Below, piece after piece: positions 8,901 to 21,739 of a DNA stretch of 48,136 nt. Location of the stretch: NCBI RefSeq assembly GCF_024372745.1, contig NZ_VOTZ01000020.1, forward strand, positions 1-48,136, in the 5' to 3' direction. The notes below the pieces were generated by a model. The model did not search any database. It saw nothing but the letters and a program-made list of their open reading frames with translations, and was not told where the DNA came from. A program made the translations under genes and the position numbers. How positions within the stretch are numbered: position 1 is the stretch's first letter; every line of letters starts with the position of its first letter. This stretch comes from Methanocalculus taiwanensis (lineage in GTDB: Archaea; Halobacteriota; Methanomicrobia; Methanomicrobiales; Methanocorpusculaceae).

Positions 8901-9561
8901 GGAACGGGGATCTGTCGCTGTCGATCTCGACGGACTCGTCTATACAATTGGTATTGTGGGCGTTAACGAGATGATACAGCACCATCTCGGATCCCAGCTT
9001 CATGAGACAAAGGAAGCATTCAGGTTAGCAGTCCGGACAATGACCGAGATGGAACAGTATGCTAAGAAACTCTCGATCAAACACGGGATGACGATTGCAC
9101 TTGCACGCACCCCGGCTGAGACGACCGGGCAGCGGTTTGCCGTTGCAGATCTGCTTGACGAGAACTTCCGCCCCCATGCCCTCCGAATCGTCAAAGGTGA
9201 TACAAAGAACCTGCTTGAACGGTCAAAGAAGACGCTCGATCTCCCGGTGTATTATACAAACGGTATCCATGTCACACCATCAGCAGATGTTCCCCTGACA
9301 AAGCGTATGGAGATAGAGCATGTCTTCTTCCCGATCGTCGACGGCGGCAATATCTTCCATATCTGGCTTGGAGAGGGCCGCCCCGACCCACGCGGGCTGA
9401 TGGATATGGCAATGAACCTCTGCAGGACCACCCAGATTGGATACTTCGCCTTCACCCGCGACCTGACGGTATCACTCAAACAGTTCACCGAGTACCGTTC
9501 CGATAAAACACCCGAGGCGAGCGGGAGCATCGTTCAGGCAGACCGGCGTGTGCTGATCTGA
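5941..9561 (+). CDS. nrdD: Anaerobic ribonucleoside-triphosphate reductase, intein-containing precursor
   Basis: This 1206-residue precursor makes deoxyribonucleotides for DNA synthesis. Residues 182-660 are an intein; the joined exteins give 727 residues, near usual NrdD size. The N-terminus has an ATP-cone-like region (about 20-110). Extein landmarks are GDMHVHDLEYFGTRPF, then CQDWDLRYFFYYGL after the intein, and a Cys-rich active-site loop GISCYQCCAYQFS. The start at 5941 (MKETRQSTLDGAF) follows GGTGAAGG. The C-terminus is odd: after IGYFAFTRDLTVSLK, where family members carry four zinc cysteines and an RVxGY-type glycyl-radical motif, only about 29 residues remain, without cysteine or that motif. 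No nrdG activase is adjacent. Confidence 0.9.
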   Translation: MKETRQSTLDGAFQPPMPRVRTSFGHMMEWDRQKIVQQILSETRLVETFYGREGAELELAEQIAQSVENRIKKLGLTFLSGPLIREIMNITLLEEGLVDYRNVCTRVGTPVYDAHQIDVGRGFEAKDNSNLQENAETSHKKKADKISKEQYLLQLPPELADLHLTGDMHVHDLEYFGTRPFCIDGKTVIPVKSEGRIRSTRVDEIPIDGDEHFPLDISLLTPKGWKRVNKVTRRVPDDGELLRIKTSGGRSLSITHEHRIPIHTEDGMVIRKADEIREGDILYTITASDSVRGEPVNKINLIRELTDFVPEELLAGIYVRGAADLFSEIVRTGQAGSFTAISGTLGIKHRKQWYSRGIMPVRHFRALCEHYGIVEMTGLTVGATGSEHALPALLPITPDLMRLLGFFVSEGNYSTSPKVGQYNLAITENHHSASIQASVKATLNTYATITLPTPDTTQIYGIDVQRNRAQQVYFGGKIVYLLFRHIFRIPEGSTRKRLPWIVYHANDALLRDFLSALFTGDGTVYYRPEKSDCIINYTTASESLRQELALLLTTLGIGVHITELYNDDTERRILYRIQFHGRKNIDIFSRYCSFLDERQDHIDRFLQQTQKIDRTDKPERVLAIEPRTPSGRYVYDLFIEGDGSEESHTFFASDGLLIHNCQDWDLRYFFYYGLMPDGNGTKASVAGPAKRAEVAVLHAVKALGSAQTNFAGGQGYYNFLTFLAPYVEGMDRTEIKQLMQMFVYEMTQMMVARGGQVVFSSVQLSPGVPKLWRDKPIVFKGKVWNGRQAPFRAYGEFEREVRLLFATLMEVMLEGDNWGKPFNFPKPEISIEPDFMEEYEEFNTHHPDIPTYRELYLMTFELASKFGTPYYDNQLPAYRGAGEGISCYQCCAYQFSTTAANDTTFEDKLNFTDGKHFSMGSWQVISVNCPRAAYRADHDDQKLFSELKKQMDSAVSIFKIKRRWMELVRANGRMPFAMQRPKDPKTQERGSVAVDLDGLVYTIGIVGVNEMIQHHLGSQLHETKEAFRLAVRTMTEMEQYAKKLSIKHGMTIALARTPAETTGQRFAVADLLDENFRPHALRIVKGDTKNLLERSKKTLDLPVYYTNGIHVTPSADVPLTKRMEIEHVFFPIVDGGNIFHIWLGEGRPDPRGLMDMAMNLCRTTQIGYFAFTRDLTVSLKQFTEYRSDKTPEASGSIVQADRRVLI
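6484..7920 (+). mobile_element. Intein in NrdD with LAGLIDADG homing endonuclease
   Basis: An in-frame protein-splicing element of 479 residues inside nrdD. It starts with Cys1 (CIDGKTVIPV) after extein residue Phe181. The splicing block B ITHEHRIP gives Thr74 and His77, and the end is GLLIHN, with penultimate His and terminal Asn, followed by a +1 Cys of the C-extein. Two dodecapeptide motifs of a homing endonuclease are present: LLGFFVSEG (222-230, Glu229) and LSALFTGDG (333-341, Asp340). All catalytic residues for class 1 splicing look intact, so a functional element is likely. Removing it restores the continuous NrdD motif TRPFCQDWDLRYF. Confidence 0.96.
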
Positions 9562-9611
9562 TTATACCCCACCATATCTTTCATCGCCTCAAAGCACCAA
9601 TAGAGTGAACA

Positions 9612-12242
9612 ATGCGAGAGCCATCTGTCAAAAAGGAACTCTTCTGGTGTGATTCCTGCAATATTCCGCTTATCGGGAGGAGATGCGGATGTGGGAGAGA
9701 GGCACGGGCGATCCCCTTGCTCGAACCATATGACCTGAGGCCCGCCCTTCGTGCAGATTGTGATCTCATTCAGAGACTCATCAATGAGCGATTTGGAGCT
9801 GTGCCCCTCCCTGACATAATCCTCCTGAACAAGACAGGCGGAAGGGACAGATCTGATCTCATCATCATGAATGGCAGCCGCTTCGGGTGGCTTCTCTTCG
9901 ACCCGGTATCCCGGCAGTTCTCACTGGATATTGCAGTTGAATCTCTTTCGTACCTGCTGAACTATGCAGCAGACGGCATCGTGAATCTCGATGATCATTT
10001 CGACGGGGATAAGAAGGTCAGGATCGGCGGGAAGCGCTTCCCCCTGAAGGAATCTGTCCGGGAAGGCACCGTCATTGTCCGGTACAGGAGAAAATATGGA
10101 ACCGGCGTTGTTCGGGACGGGCATATCAGGGTCAAAGAGCTTGTACAGGTGAGCAGGGTAAACCCTCCAAATCCGGACTGGAAGAAGGCAATCCAACAGA
10201 ACGAGTACCATCTCAAACTTATGGAGAGGGATGCCCTGCGGATCATCAAAAAACATAAAAATGACCGGCCGACCGCAAATGCCTCCTTTTCAGGTGGAAA
10301 AGACAGTGCCGCAGTCCTTCATCTAGCCAGGAAAGCCGGGGTGGACTCCGCCTTCTTCATCGATACCGGAATCGAACTCCCTGAGACCATTCAGTATATC
10401 GAATCCCAGGGTGTGCATATCATCAGAAAAGCCGGAGACTTCTTCGCTGCAGCCGAAAAGGCGGGACCACCGGGAAAAGATCACCGCTGGTGCTGCAAAC
10501 TCTTAAAACTCCACCCACTCAGGGCATACCTCTCTGAGATTGGGCCTTCAGTCACATTCCAGGGGAATCGGTGGTATGAATCATGGAACCGCGCTGATCT
10601 TGATGAGACCAGCCAGAACCCGGCAAACCCTCTCCAGCTGAATGTATCGCCGATCCGTAACTGGCGGGCCTTTGAGGTCTTCCTCTATCTCTGGTGGCAG
10701 AATGTACCAATCAACCCACTCTATGATATGGGACTTGAGCGGATCGGCTGTTATCTCTGCCCTGCAATGCTTGAGAGTGAATACGAACAGCTCAGATCAC
10801 TCCACCCCGAACTCACCGACCGGTGGGATCGCTTCCTGATAAGATGGGCAGAGGATCATGGCCTCCCAGATGCATACCACACTATGGGGCTGTGGCGATG
10901 GAAGGCGCTCCCCCCGAAGATGCGTGAGCTCTGCCGCGAATATGAAATCCCGGTCAACAAGGACTTCACCCTCAGGGAGAATCAGGTTCAGAAGAAGGAG
11001 GAAGGGATGCTGACGAGAGAAAAGAGGAATGATGAATCACAGGAGAGGAACACAAGCGCCCATTTTTCCGAAACAATACGGCGGGACTTTCCGATCATTC
11101 ACGACTGCATCTACCTCGACTCAGCGGCAATCAGCCTCTCCCCGGAACCGGTCGTAAATGCTGTTGTTGAATTTGAACACCGGTACCGCTCAAATGTCGG
11201 CAGGGGCATCCACAGGTTCACACAGATCGCATCCCAGCGGTACTGGCATGCCCATGAGAAGGTCGCCCGGTTCATTGGCGGGGAGGAGGGAACCACCGTC
11301 TTCACGAAGAATACCACTGAGTCGATTAATATGGTTGCCCATGGCCTCTCATGGAAACCGGGGGATCGAGTCATAACCACCATCCTCGAACACCATTCGA
11401 ACCTCCTCCCATGGAGAGCGCTTGCAGAGGAGGGAGTCGAACTCTCTGTTATCGGCATCAGACCCGATTATTCACTCGATCTCAAATCCCTTGAAGAGGA
11501 GATCAAAAAAGGCGCACGTCTTGCTGCAATCACCCATGCCTCAAACGCAATCGGGGTGGTAACCCCTGTGAAGGAGATCGCAAAGATATGCAGGAGATAC
11601 AATACCCTGCTCCTCATCGATGCCGCACAATCTATCCCCCACATGCCGGTGAATGTAGGGGATATCGGCTGTGACTTCTGCTGTTTCTCGGGCCATAAGA
11701 TGCTTGCTCCCACCGGAACCGGCGTCCTCTGGATGAGGGAACCTATCATTGAACCGATGATGCTGGGCGGGGGGATGATCGAAGAGGTGCATCGGGATGG
11801 GTTTGTCCCGATTGAGGGATACCAGAAATATGAAGCCGGCACCCCGAATATCTCAGGTGGGATCGGCCTTGGGGTTGCGGTCGATTATCTCAATACAATC
11901 GGAATGGAGCAGGTACGTTGCTATGAGGAAGGGCTCACAACACAGCTGATCAAAAGCCTCTCACAAATCGAGGGAGTCACTGTTTTCGCACCCACTGATT
12001 CCAGCTACCGGATCGGCGTTGTCTCCTTTTCAATCAAAGGACTCCACCCACACGAGGTTGCTGAGCGACTCGATCACGAGTATGACATCCTGGTGAGATC
12101 GGGGCATCACTGCTGCCAGCCGCTGATGGAATCCCTCGGGCTCCCCAATGGAACCGTCAGGGCAAGCCTTGCCCTTTATACCACTGAAACAGAGATCGAT
12201 CTCCTGGCAGCAGCCGTCCAGGAGATCACGAGGAGCCTCTGA
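9612..12242 (+). CDS. Fusion: PP-loop (PAPS reductase-like) protein + cysteine desulfurase
   Basis: An 876-residue two-part protein. The first part has a zinc-ribbon-like N-terminus (Cys13, Cys16, Cys25, Cys27), an unassigned domain to about 185, and an ATP-pyrophosphatase domain with PP-loop SGGKDS (227-232) and cysteines Cys294, Cys295, Cys380 and Cys383 that could hold an Fe-S cluster. The second part (about 488-876) is a SufS-type PLP enzyme: Asp670 in LLIDAAQS, PLP lysine Lys696 in SGHKM, and catalytic Cys834 or Cys835 in RSGHHCCQPLM. It could take sulfur from cysteine and pass it to an adenylated substrate, but the substrate is unknown. An internal start at 11007 may also yield the desulfurase alone. 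Its last 17 bases overlap fdhD, which is convergent. Confidence 0.9.
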   Translation: MREPSVKKELFWCDSCNIPLIGRRCGCGREARAIPLLEPYDLRPALRADCDLIQRLINERFGAVPLPDIILLNKTGGRDRSDLIIMNGSRFGWLLFDPVSRQFSLDIAVESLSYLLNYAADGIVNLDDHFDGDKKVRIGGKRFPLKESVREGTVIVRYRRKYGTGVVRDGHIRVKELVQVSRVNPPNPDWKKAIQQNEYHLKLMERDALRIIKKHKNDRPTANASFSGGKDSAAVLHLARKAGVDSAFFIDTGIELPETIQYIESQGVHIIRKAGDFFAAAEKAGPPGKDHRWCCKLLKLHPLRAYLSEIGPSVTFQGNRWYESWNRADLDETSQNPANPLQLNVSPIRNWRAFEVFLYLWWQNVPINPLYDMGLERIGCYLCPAMLESEYEQLRSLHPELTDRWDRFLIRWAEDHGLPDAYHTMGLWRWKALPPKMRELCREYEIPVNKDFTLRENQVQKKEEGMLTREKRNDESQERNTSAHFSETIRRDFPIIHDCIYLDSAAISLSPEPVVNAVVEFEHRYRSNVGRGIHRFTQIASQRYWHAHEKVARFIGGEEGTTVFTKNTTESINMVAHGLSWKPGDRVITTILEHHSNLLPWRALAEEGVELSVIGIRPDYSLDLKSLEEEIKKGARLAAITHASNAIGVVTPVKEIAKICRRYNTLLLIDAAQSIPHMPVNVGDIGCDFCCFSGHKMLAPTGTGVLWMREPIIEPMMLGGGMIEEVHRDGFVPIEGYQKYEAGTPNISGGIGLGVAVDYLNTIGMEQVRCYEEGLTTQLIKSLSQIEGVTVFAPTDSSYRIGVVSFSIKGLHPHEVAERLDHEYDILVRSGHHCCQPLMESLGLPNGTVRASLALYTTETEIDLLAAAVQEITRSL
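10995..11009 (+). promoter_or_regulatory. Internal ribosome binding site and ATG before the desulfurase half
   Basis: AAGGAGG at 10995-11001 lies five bases before an in-frame ATG at 11007 (residue Met466, MLTREKRN), exactly in the linker between the PP-loop and desulfurase domains. This is stronger than the site at the gene's own start, where I see no clear Shine-Dalgarno sequence. It could direct a separate 411-residue cysteine desulfurase. Confidence 0.6.
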
Positions 12243-12969
12243 TCCTCCCGGGATGGGATAAGCAGGCAATTCTTCCATCTGAGATGCGGGATACGAGGCA
12301 GAGGTTTCTGTCGACAGCTATCCTGACTGCAAGATCTGTTGCCTTGCCTGTTGAGACCAGGATCGGTATCCCGGCAAGGAGGCATCTCCTGATCATCTCT
12401 GAGGTGACCCTGCCGGATATGCAAAGAAATGTTTCGGAAAAGTTCACCTTCTTCATCAGCCCGTGCCCGATCGCCCGATCCACTGCACACCGGCAGTCGA
12501 TATCCCGATACGATACGATTAACCCATTTTGATCTGCAAGTGCCGCCGATTCCATCTCACCAGAGAGTGAAGCAATATGATCCCTGATGGCAGAAAGAGA
12601 AACAAACCTATTCCCAGGTATTTTTGGGAGGGACGATGTGTCGATATACGAGGTACTCCCACCGCATCCGGCAAGGATAGTCTTTCTCCGTCCGGTGATC
12701 CGAAAAGGGTTTGTTGTCAGAACACTGATCCGGTTCTTCTCGATTCTGATCGATTCGATATCATCTGTTGACCTGATGATCTCTTCAGAGAAGAGATACC
12801 CGACCACATACGCCTGAAGACTGCCGGGAGAGAGGATAGTGGTATCTGCATGGCGCCCATTCACAAAGAGCGCAACAACCGTCTCTTCGAGTAGAGACCC
12901 TTCTGTCCCCATGCATTCACTATCATCCAGAAGAACGAAAACAGGAGATGCGGGGTCTAAATGAGTCAT
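12226..12969 (-). CDS. fdhD: Formate dehydrogenase accessory sulfurtransferase
   Basis: A 247-residue FdhD protein, which carries sulfur from a cysteine desulfurase to the molybdenum or tungsten bis-pterin cofactor of formate dehydrogenase. Family features are the cysteine motif AGCGGST, the central SGRVTSEM segment, and GIPILVSTGKATDLAVRIA. I chose the ATG at 12969 (MTHLDPASP), with a GGAG element upstream; a TTG at 13002 would add 11 residues. It overlaps the 3' end of the convergent PP-loop/desulfurase gene by 17 bases. It implies a formate dehydrogenase elsewhere and hence formate use. Confidence 0.93.
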   Translation of the reverse strand: MTHLDPASPVFVLLDDSECMGTEGSLLEETVVALFVNGRHADTTILSPGSLQAYVVGYLFSEEIIRSTDDIESIRIEKNRISVLTTNPFRITGRRKTILAGCGGSTSYIDTSSLPKIPGNRFVSLSAIRDHIASLSGEMESAALADQNGLIVSYRDIDCRCAVDRAIGHGLMKKVNFSETFLCISGRVTSEMIRRCLLAGIPILVSTGKATDLAVRIAVDRNLCLVSRISDGRIACLSHPGRIRGSS

Positions 12970-13018
12970 AATCTGGATCTCTTCTCCAGGTAGGAGAAAC
13001 AAGACGGGCTAAAAAAAA

Positions 13019-13456
13019 TTATTCCTGAATCAGTTCAACATCAGCGATGTCAAACTGTCTCCGGAGAAGCTGCTTGGCTTTTAAGATGTTCTTACCTTCT
13101 TTGCCTATAGCAAGACCGCGATCTTCCTCACGGACTTCAACATGTGCCACCTGGCCATCCTCCTCGCCTTCAAATTCTATCGAGAGAACCTGGGCAGGAA
13201 GGAAACAGTTCCTGATGAACTGGACGAGGTCGTCTGAGTACTCGACTACCTCAACCCGCCTGTCAAGGGCTTCAGATGCCTTCTTGATAGAGGCACCCTT
13301 CTTCCCGATTGCAAGACCCATCTCGCCGGGATTGATGATGAATATGACCCGGTCATGCCGGTCATCGATGACACAGTCGCGTGCACCTGCACCAGTCAGG
13401 CTCTCAAACTGAGAGATCAGCCGCATGCAGTCTTCTGTTAAGGTAATTTCCGACAT
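13019..13456 (-). CDS. nusA: NusA-like KH-domain transcription factor
   Basis: The archaeal short NusA (145 residues) has two KH RNA-binding domains and lacks the N-terminal polymerase-binding domain of bacterial NusA. Two GxxG-type loops are visible: AIGKKGASIKKA near 76-87 and AIGKEGKNILKA near 116-127. It is the last gene of the RNA polymerase operon, one base after rpl30e, its usual archaeal position. The cluster does not go on to rps12 and rps7 here; the next gene is fdhD. Confidence 0.94.
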   Translation of the reverse strand: MSEITLTEDCMRLISQFESLTGAGARDCVIDDRHDRVIFIINPGEMGLAIGKKGASIKKASEALDRRVEVVEYSDDLVQFIRNCFLPAQVLSIEFEGEEDGQVAHVEVREEDRGLAIGKEGKNILKAKQLLRRQFDIADVELIQE

Positions 13457-13457
13457 A

Positions 13458-13747
13458 TCAAGCTCTCTGAATGGTTAAAATGTCGGATTCACCGGCATTA
13501 ATGACTGCAAGTGTGCTGACGATGAAATCCTTTCCACACTCTTTGCCGAGCTGACGGCCTGAGCCATTGTAGTGATATACAGCCACTTTCTCCTGTGCTT
13601 CGACGATCTTCTTAAAGTCTTCGGGGCAGTTCTTTGCCAGGATAACAAGCTTCGCGGTCTCATCCTGTATGCTTGCTTCTGTGCTGTTCCGGCCAAGGAT
13701 GACCGTTCCGGTCTTCATTGCCCTGCGTAAAGATGTATTGAAATCCA

Positions 13748-13748
<1 letters not shown>
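13458..13748 (-). CDS. rpl30e: 50S ribosomal protein L30e
   Basis: A 96-residue L7Ae/L30e-family RNA-binding protein of the large ribosomal subunit. The segment AKLVILAKNCPEDFKKIVEAQ and the downstream VAVYHYNGSGRQLGKECGK match the L30e fold. It lies between rpoA2 (sharing one base, TAATG) and nusA (one-base gap), as in most euryarchaea. This location links ribosome and polymerase synthesis. Confidence 0.95.
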
Positions 13749-17720
<3,972 letters not shown>

Positions 17721-17731
17721 ATCAGATCACC

Positions 17732-19549
17732 TCAGACAATATCCTCAAGCAACAGTCGCGGCGCGATACCCATGCTGATCATCTCATCCAGGAGTAGCTT
17801 GAATGCATAACTCATCTCGACCTCGTAGATGTCAGTCTCGGCTCCACAGGCAAGGCATGAGGTTACCTTGCGTTTTGCGTCATACATGGCAACCATACCG
17901 CACTGTGCACATACCCACTCCTTCACGGCATCGGATTCATCAAGCAGACGTTCCTTCAGTGCCATCGCAGCGCCATGCCCGATCATCACATCACGCTCCA
18001 TCTCACCAAACCGAAGACCTCCTTCACGGGCACGACCTTCGGTTGGCTGGCGTGTCAGCACCTGAACAGGGCCTCTTGAACGGGCATGCATCTTTGTCGA
18101 GACCATGTGGTAGAGCTTCTGGTAGTAGATGACGCCAACGTAGATATCAGCGCCAAACGGCCTGCCGGTGATGCCATCATACATAACTTCTCTTCCCGTG
18201 TGAGAGAAGCCAAGATCCTGAAGCTCTTTTCTCAGGGCAAATTCTTTCTCGCCACGAAATGGTGTGGCGTCGATCCGCCGCCCCTGGAGACTGCCAACCT
18301 TGCCGCCGATCATCTCAATCATATGGCCAATCGTCATACGTGATGGGATGGCATGGGGATTGATGACGAGATCGGGTGAGATCCCCTCGGCGGTAAACGG
18401 CAGATTCTCCTGGGGAGCGATAAGCCCGATTATACCTTTCTGTCCGTGTCTTGATGCGAATTTGTCCCCGATTTCCGGTACCCTGAGATCACGGGTCCGG
18501 ACCTTAACCAGCCGGGAAGAATTCTCACCCTCGGTCAGGATGACGGTATCGACGATGCCATGCTCGTTGCTCCGCATCGTAACAGATGTATCCCTCCGCT
18601 TCTCAACAGCAATCAGTTCAGCAGTCGGCTCCTCAAGGAACCTCGGAGGCGAGGTCTTTCCAATCAGAACAGATTTCTCATTGACGATCGTCTCAGGGCT
18701 GATGATACCATCGGAATCAAGGTTCCTGTATGCGTCCTCGCCATGAGAGCCGGAGACTTCCTCATCGGGGATCTCGATCCTGTCAATCTGTCCGCCGGGA
18801 TACCTCCGTTCCTCACCCTCATATGTCCTGAAAAAGTGGGAGCGTCCGACACCACGGTCGATCGAGGCCTTATTGAAGATGAGCGCATCTTCGATATTAT
18901 AGCCCTCGTAACTGAGGATGGCAACAACAAGGTTATACCCCTGTGGCCGCTCTTCTGATCCGATCAGTTCCGCTGCCTGCGTCTTCACAAGCGGTCGCTG
19001 TCCATAGTGGAGCATATGGCCCCGGGTATCAGGCCTGAGCTTCATATTTGCCTGGGCAAACCCAAGTGCCTGTTTGACCATTCCGGCACCCATAGTTACA
19101 CGCGGTGATGCATTATGTTCGGGGAATGGAACGTGGGCTGATCCAATCCCGAGGATCAGCTGGGGATCAATCTCCATGTGGGTATGGTCAACGGTAATGC
19201 CAGTCTGGTTAACGGCTATGAAGAGATCATCTTCCTCTTCGGCATCCACGTACTCGATCTTACCCTGTGAAACCATATCATCAAAAGTATATTCACCGAG
19301 CCGGATCTTTTCGATATCATCGTCGGTGATGATCGTGGCACCCTGATCGAGGACAATGAGAGGGCGTCTGGCACGGCCGCGATCGGTATTGATCACGATC
19401 TCATTGCTGTATTCCTTAAATGAGACATTTATCTCTGATGAGAGCTCTCCACGCCTTCGGAGCTGGCGGATTCTATTCGCAAGCGCCTGTCCGTCGTCAA
19501 TAACGCCGATGAGTGCCCCATCAACAAAGATTCGTGCTTTTGACATCAT
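17732..19549 (-). CDS. rpoB1: DNA-directed RNA polymerase subunit B'
   Basis: A 605-residue C-terminal part of the second-largest subunit, split from B'' as is usual in methanogens. Recognisable segments are [27 protein letters not shown] and the C-terminal zinc site CAQCGMVA...CLACGAET. The start is [11 protein letters not shown] at 19549, overlapping the rpoB2 stop by four bases (ATGA), so the two halves are probably translationally coupled. Confidence 0.97.
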   Translation of the reverse strand: MMSKARIFVDGALIGVIDDGQALANRIRQLRRRGELSSEINVSFKEYSNEIVINTDRGRARRPLIVLDQGATIITDDDIEKIRLGEYTFDDMVSQGKIEYVDAEEEDDLFIAVNQTGITVDHTHMEIDPQLILGIGSAHVPFPEHNASPRVTMGAGMVKQALGFAQANMKLRPDTRGHMLHYGQRPLVKTQAAELIGSEERPQGYNLVVAILSYEGYNIEDALIFNKASIDRGVGRSHFFRTYEGEERRYPGGQIDRIEIPDEEVSGSHGEDAYRNLDSDGIISPETIVNEKSVLIGKTSPPRFLEEPTAELIAVEKRRDTSVTMRSNEHGIVDTVILTEGENSSRLVKVRTRDLRVPEIGDKFASRHGQKGIIGLIAPQENLPFTAEGISPDLVINPHAIPSRMTIGHMIEMIGGKVGSLQGRRIDATPFRGEKEFALRKELQDLGFSHTGREVMYDGITGRPFGADIYVGVIYYQKLYHMVSTKMHARSRGPVQVLTRQPTEGRAREGGLRFGEMERDVMIGHGAAMALKERLLDESDAVKEWVCAQCGMVAMYDAKRKVTSCLACGAETDIYEVEMSYAFKLLLDEMISMGIAPRLLLEDIV

Positions 19550-21114
19550 CGTAGTTCACCACCGATTGGTTCAACACCGATGCTGAAGAGCACATTTTTT
19601 ATCTCCTCTTCATCATGTACACCCTTGCTCACCTCAACAAGCTGGGCAAAGTTCTTGACAAGACCACAATTTGGACCTTCCGGAGTTTCTGAAGGACATA
19701 TTCGGCCCCACTGTGTCGGGTGCAGATCACGTGCCTCGAAATGCGGCTGAGATCTTGAGAGCGGAGAGATAACACGGCGTAGATGGGAGATAACCGACAT
19801 GTGATCGACCCTGTCCAGAAGCTGTGAGACACCTGTTCGTCCACCGACCCAGTTTCCTGTTGCAAGAGGATGGAGAAGCCGCTCTGTCAGGACATCTGCC
19901 CTGACCGCCGTCTGAATGGAGAGATCACGGTGTCGCATACTGGCACGTTCGAGCTGGTATTTCACATCACGGGTCAGCCGGTTCAGTGAGATACGGAAGA
20001 GATCCTCCATCAGATCTCCTGCAAGTTTGAGCCGCTTGTTGGAATAGTGATCCTTATCATCGGTCTTTCTCTTTTTCAGGGCAAGATGGAAGCAGGCTTC
20101 TGCCATACGGCCAAGGAAGTGGGCTTTGGCAAGCCTGACATTAATCAGCATCTCTTCATATCCATCGTCACCCTCTTTCACTGATGGCGAGATGAGATAG
20201 TTTAAGTGAGGAAGCAGGTAGTTGTCCAGAACAAATTCAGCACGTTTCTTCTGGTACTCCTTCGTCTGGTTCGGGGCAAGTTTCTTGCCGACATACATGA
20301 CGCCTTCCTCAACGGAACTACATTCTGCTGCCTCCAGATTCTGCATCATATAAGTGAGGATATCCTCATCATGGGAGACTGCCATGACGACATCGGAATC
20401 TGTCTCAAGGCCAAGTGATCGCATTAGATCGGCAAAACGCAGATGTCCTGCAACTGAAGGGAAGGAAACATCCAGGAGATTCTTCTTATTCTTCTCAACG
20501 ACAACAAGAGCCCGATAACCCCGGTACTGCGAAAATACCTTCGATACATGGATTTGCTCATTGTATCGCTCGGTGTACTCCGTCATGATCTTATTGGAAG
20601 CAAGATCTTCAAGAGACATCAGCACACGTTCTGTGCCGTTTACAATGAAGTATCCTCCGGAATCAAGGCGATCCTCACCGCGCTCGACCCGCTCGTCATC
20701 AGAGAGGCCATGCAGGTTACAGGCTTTGGATCCGATCATCACCGGCAGCTGCCCGATTGTCGTCTCAATTGGATCATACCGTTCTTCACCCTGGCAGAGT
20801 GTCATCTCCAGGATCATGGGTGCTGCATAATTGAGGTTCCGAAGCCGCGCCTCGGTCGGGTAGAGTTCGCTCTGGGATCCGTCCGCCTCACGGACGATAG
20901 GTTTTTCAACCCGGATCTTACCGAGTTCAACCCAGACCGCCTCGTTATTTTTGCCCCGGTGTTCGATATCAGTCTCAATCACACGCTGTTCATCGACGAC
21001 TGTCTGAAGGTTATACTCTAAGAAGTTGTTATATGATTCGAACTGGTGGCGTGCAACATGATCTTTGGAAAAATATGCCTGCGATAATACGCTTCTTTCA
21101 ATCAGATGTACCAT
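19546..21114 (-). CDS. rpoB2: DNA-directed RNA polymerase subunit B''
   Basis: A 522-residue N-terminal part of the second-largest subunit. Typical motifs are [38 protein letters not shown] and [20 protein letters not shown], the rifampicin-region equivalent. It starts six bases after rpoH. With B' it makes one side of the active-site cleft. Confidence 0.97.
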   Translation of the reverse strand: MVHLIERSVLSQAYFSKDHVARHQFESYNNFLEYNLQTVVDEQRVIETDIEHRGKNNEAVWVELGKIRVEKPIVREADGSQSELYPTEARLRNLNYAAPMILEMTLCQGEERYDPIETTIGQLPVMIGSKACNLHGLSDDERVERGEDRLDSGGYFIVNGTERVLMSLEDLASNKIMTEYTERYNEQIHVSKVFSQYRGYRALVVVEKNKKNLLDVSFPSVAGHLRFADLMRSLGLETDSDVVMAVSHDEDILTYMMQNLEAAECSSVEEGVMYVGKKLAPNQTKEYQKKRAEFVLDNYLLPHLNYLISPSVKEGDDGYEEMLINVRLAKAHFLGRMAEACFHLALKKRKTDDKDHYSNKRLKLAGDLMEDLFRISLNRLTRDVKYQLERASMRHRDLSIQTAVRADVLTERLLHPLATGNWVGGRTGVSQLLDRVDHMSVISHLRRVISPLSRSQPHFEARDLHPTQWGRICPSETPEGPNCGLVKNFAQLVEVSKGVHDEEEIKNVLFSIGVEPIGGELR

Positions 21115-21120
21115 CTCCGA

Positions 21121-21372
21121 TTATTTCTTGGGTCTTCTCACGACGAGGCGATACGCTTCAGCCTCACCCGCTGTATGGCTCTTCCGGGTGATGCGCACAA
21201 CGTTCCCGGGTACTGCATCAATAGATTTAACAATTGGGTCGTCGTGATATATTTTTAATAATTGCTCCATCGTCAGATGATAATCTGTCAGGAGAGTTTG
21301 TACTTCTTCAATATCCATGATCTGATGCTTTGGCACCATATCATGCATCAGAACATTTAACCTGGTGCCCAT
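21121..21372 (-). CDS. rpoH: DNA-directed RNA polymerase subunit H
   Basis: An 83-residue homologue of the C-terminal domain of eukaryotic Rpb5. The conserved pattern [15 protein letters not shown] at the start and [21 protein letters not shown] with EAYRLVVRR at the end are clear. I chose the ATG at 21372 over a TTG one codon earlier; AAAGGGGC lies upstream. It is the first gene of the polymerase operon, 84 bases below the tRNA-Lys gene on the same strand. Confidence 0.95.
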   Translation of the reverse strand: MGTRLNVLMHDMVPKHQIMDIEEVQTLLTDYHLTMEQLLKIYHDDPIVKSIDAVPGNVVRITRKSHTAGEAEAYRLVVRRPKK

Positions 21373-21455
21373 CAATAATTGCCCCTTTAATAGTGTTGGA
21401 TAGGATGATGTTCAGAGATCTCATCGCTTAAAAGCCACAGCTTTGACCGTGGTAA

Positions 21456-21529
21456 CGGGCCCGAGGGGATTTGAACCCCCGGCCACCTGGTTAAAAGCCA
21501 GGCGCTCTACCTAACTGAGCTACGGACCC
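21456..21529 (-). tRNA. tRNA-Lys (anticodon TTT)
   Basis: A 74-base cloverleaf. The acceptor arms GGGTCCG and CGGGCCC pair over seven positions (one G-U), with discriminator G. The D arm is AGCTCAGTTAGGTAGAGC, the anticodon stem is CCTGG/CCAGG around loop CTTTTAA, and the T arm is GGGGGTTCAAATCCCC. The 3' CCA is not encoded, and no intron is visible. Confidence 0.97.
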
Positions 21530-21549
21530 ACCGGTCAACGAAACCTAGC

Positions 21550-21562
21550 ATTATTAAAAAGT
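21550..21562 (-). promoter_or_regulatory. TATA-box-like promoter of tRNA-Lys
   Basis: On the minus strand CTTTTTAATAATG lies about 25-30 bases before the mature tRNA-Lys 5' end at 21529, the usual archaeal TATA distance. It is the only strongly AT-rich element at that spacing. Confidence 0.55.
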
Positions 21563-21739
21563 CAGAATAGCTTAAATAAGTTTTCATTTAGACATCTCAA
21601 TTGTCGGTTATTTTTAGGTCCGCGATACAATAGAGAGATTATCCTCATGAACTACCCAAATCCCTGCGAAATACATCCGCACACCTTATTGCTTCTCAAG
21701 TGATACATAACTTTGGTTTTGAAAACGGAGGAAAGGCAA

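Noticed and set aside
9470-9611. A frameshift as the cause of the missing NrdD glycyl-radical motif
   Set aside because: Neither other frame gives zinc cysteines or an RVxGY-type motif before the next gene; one hits a stop almost at once.
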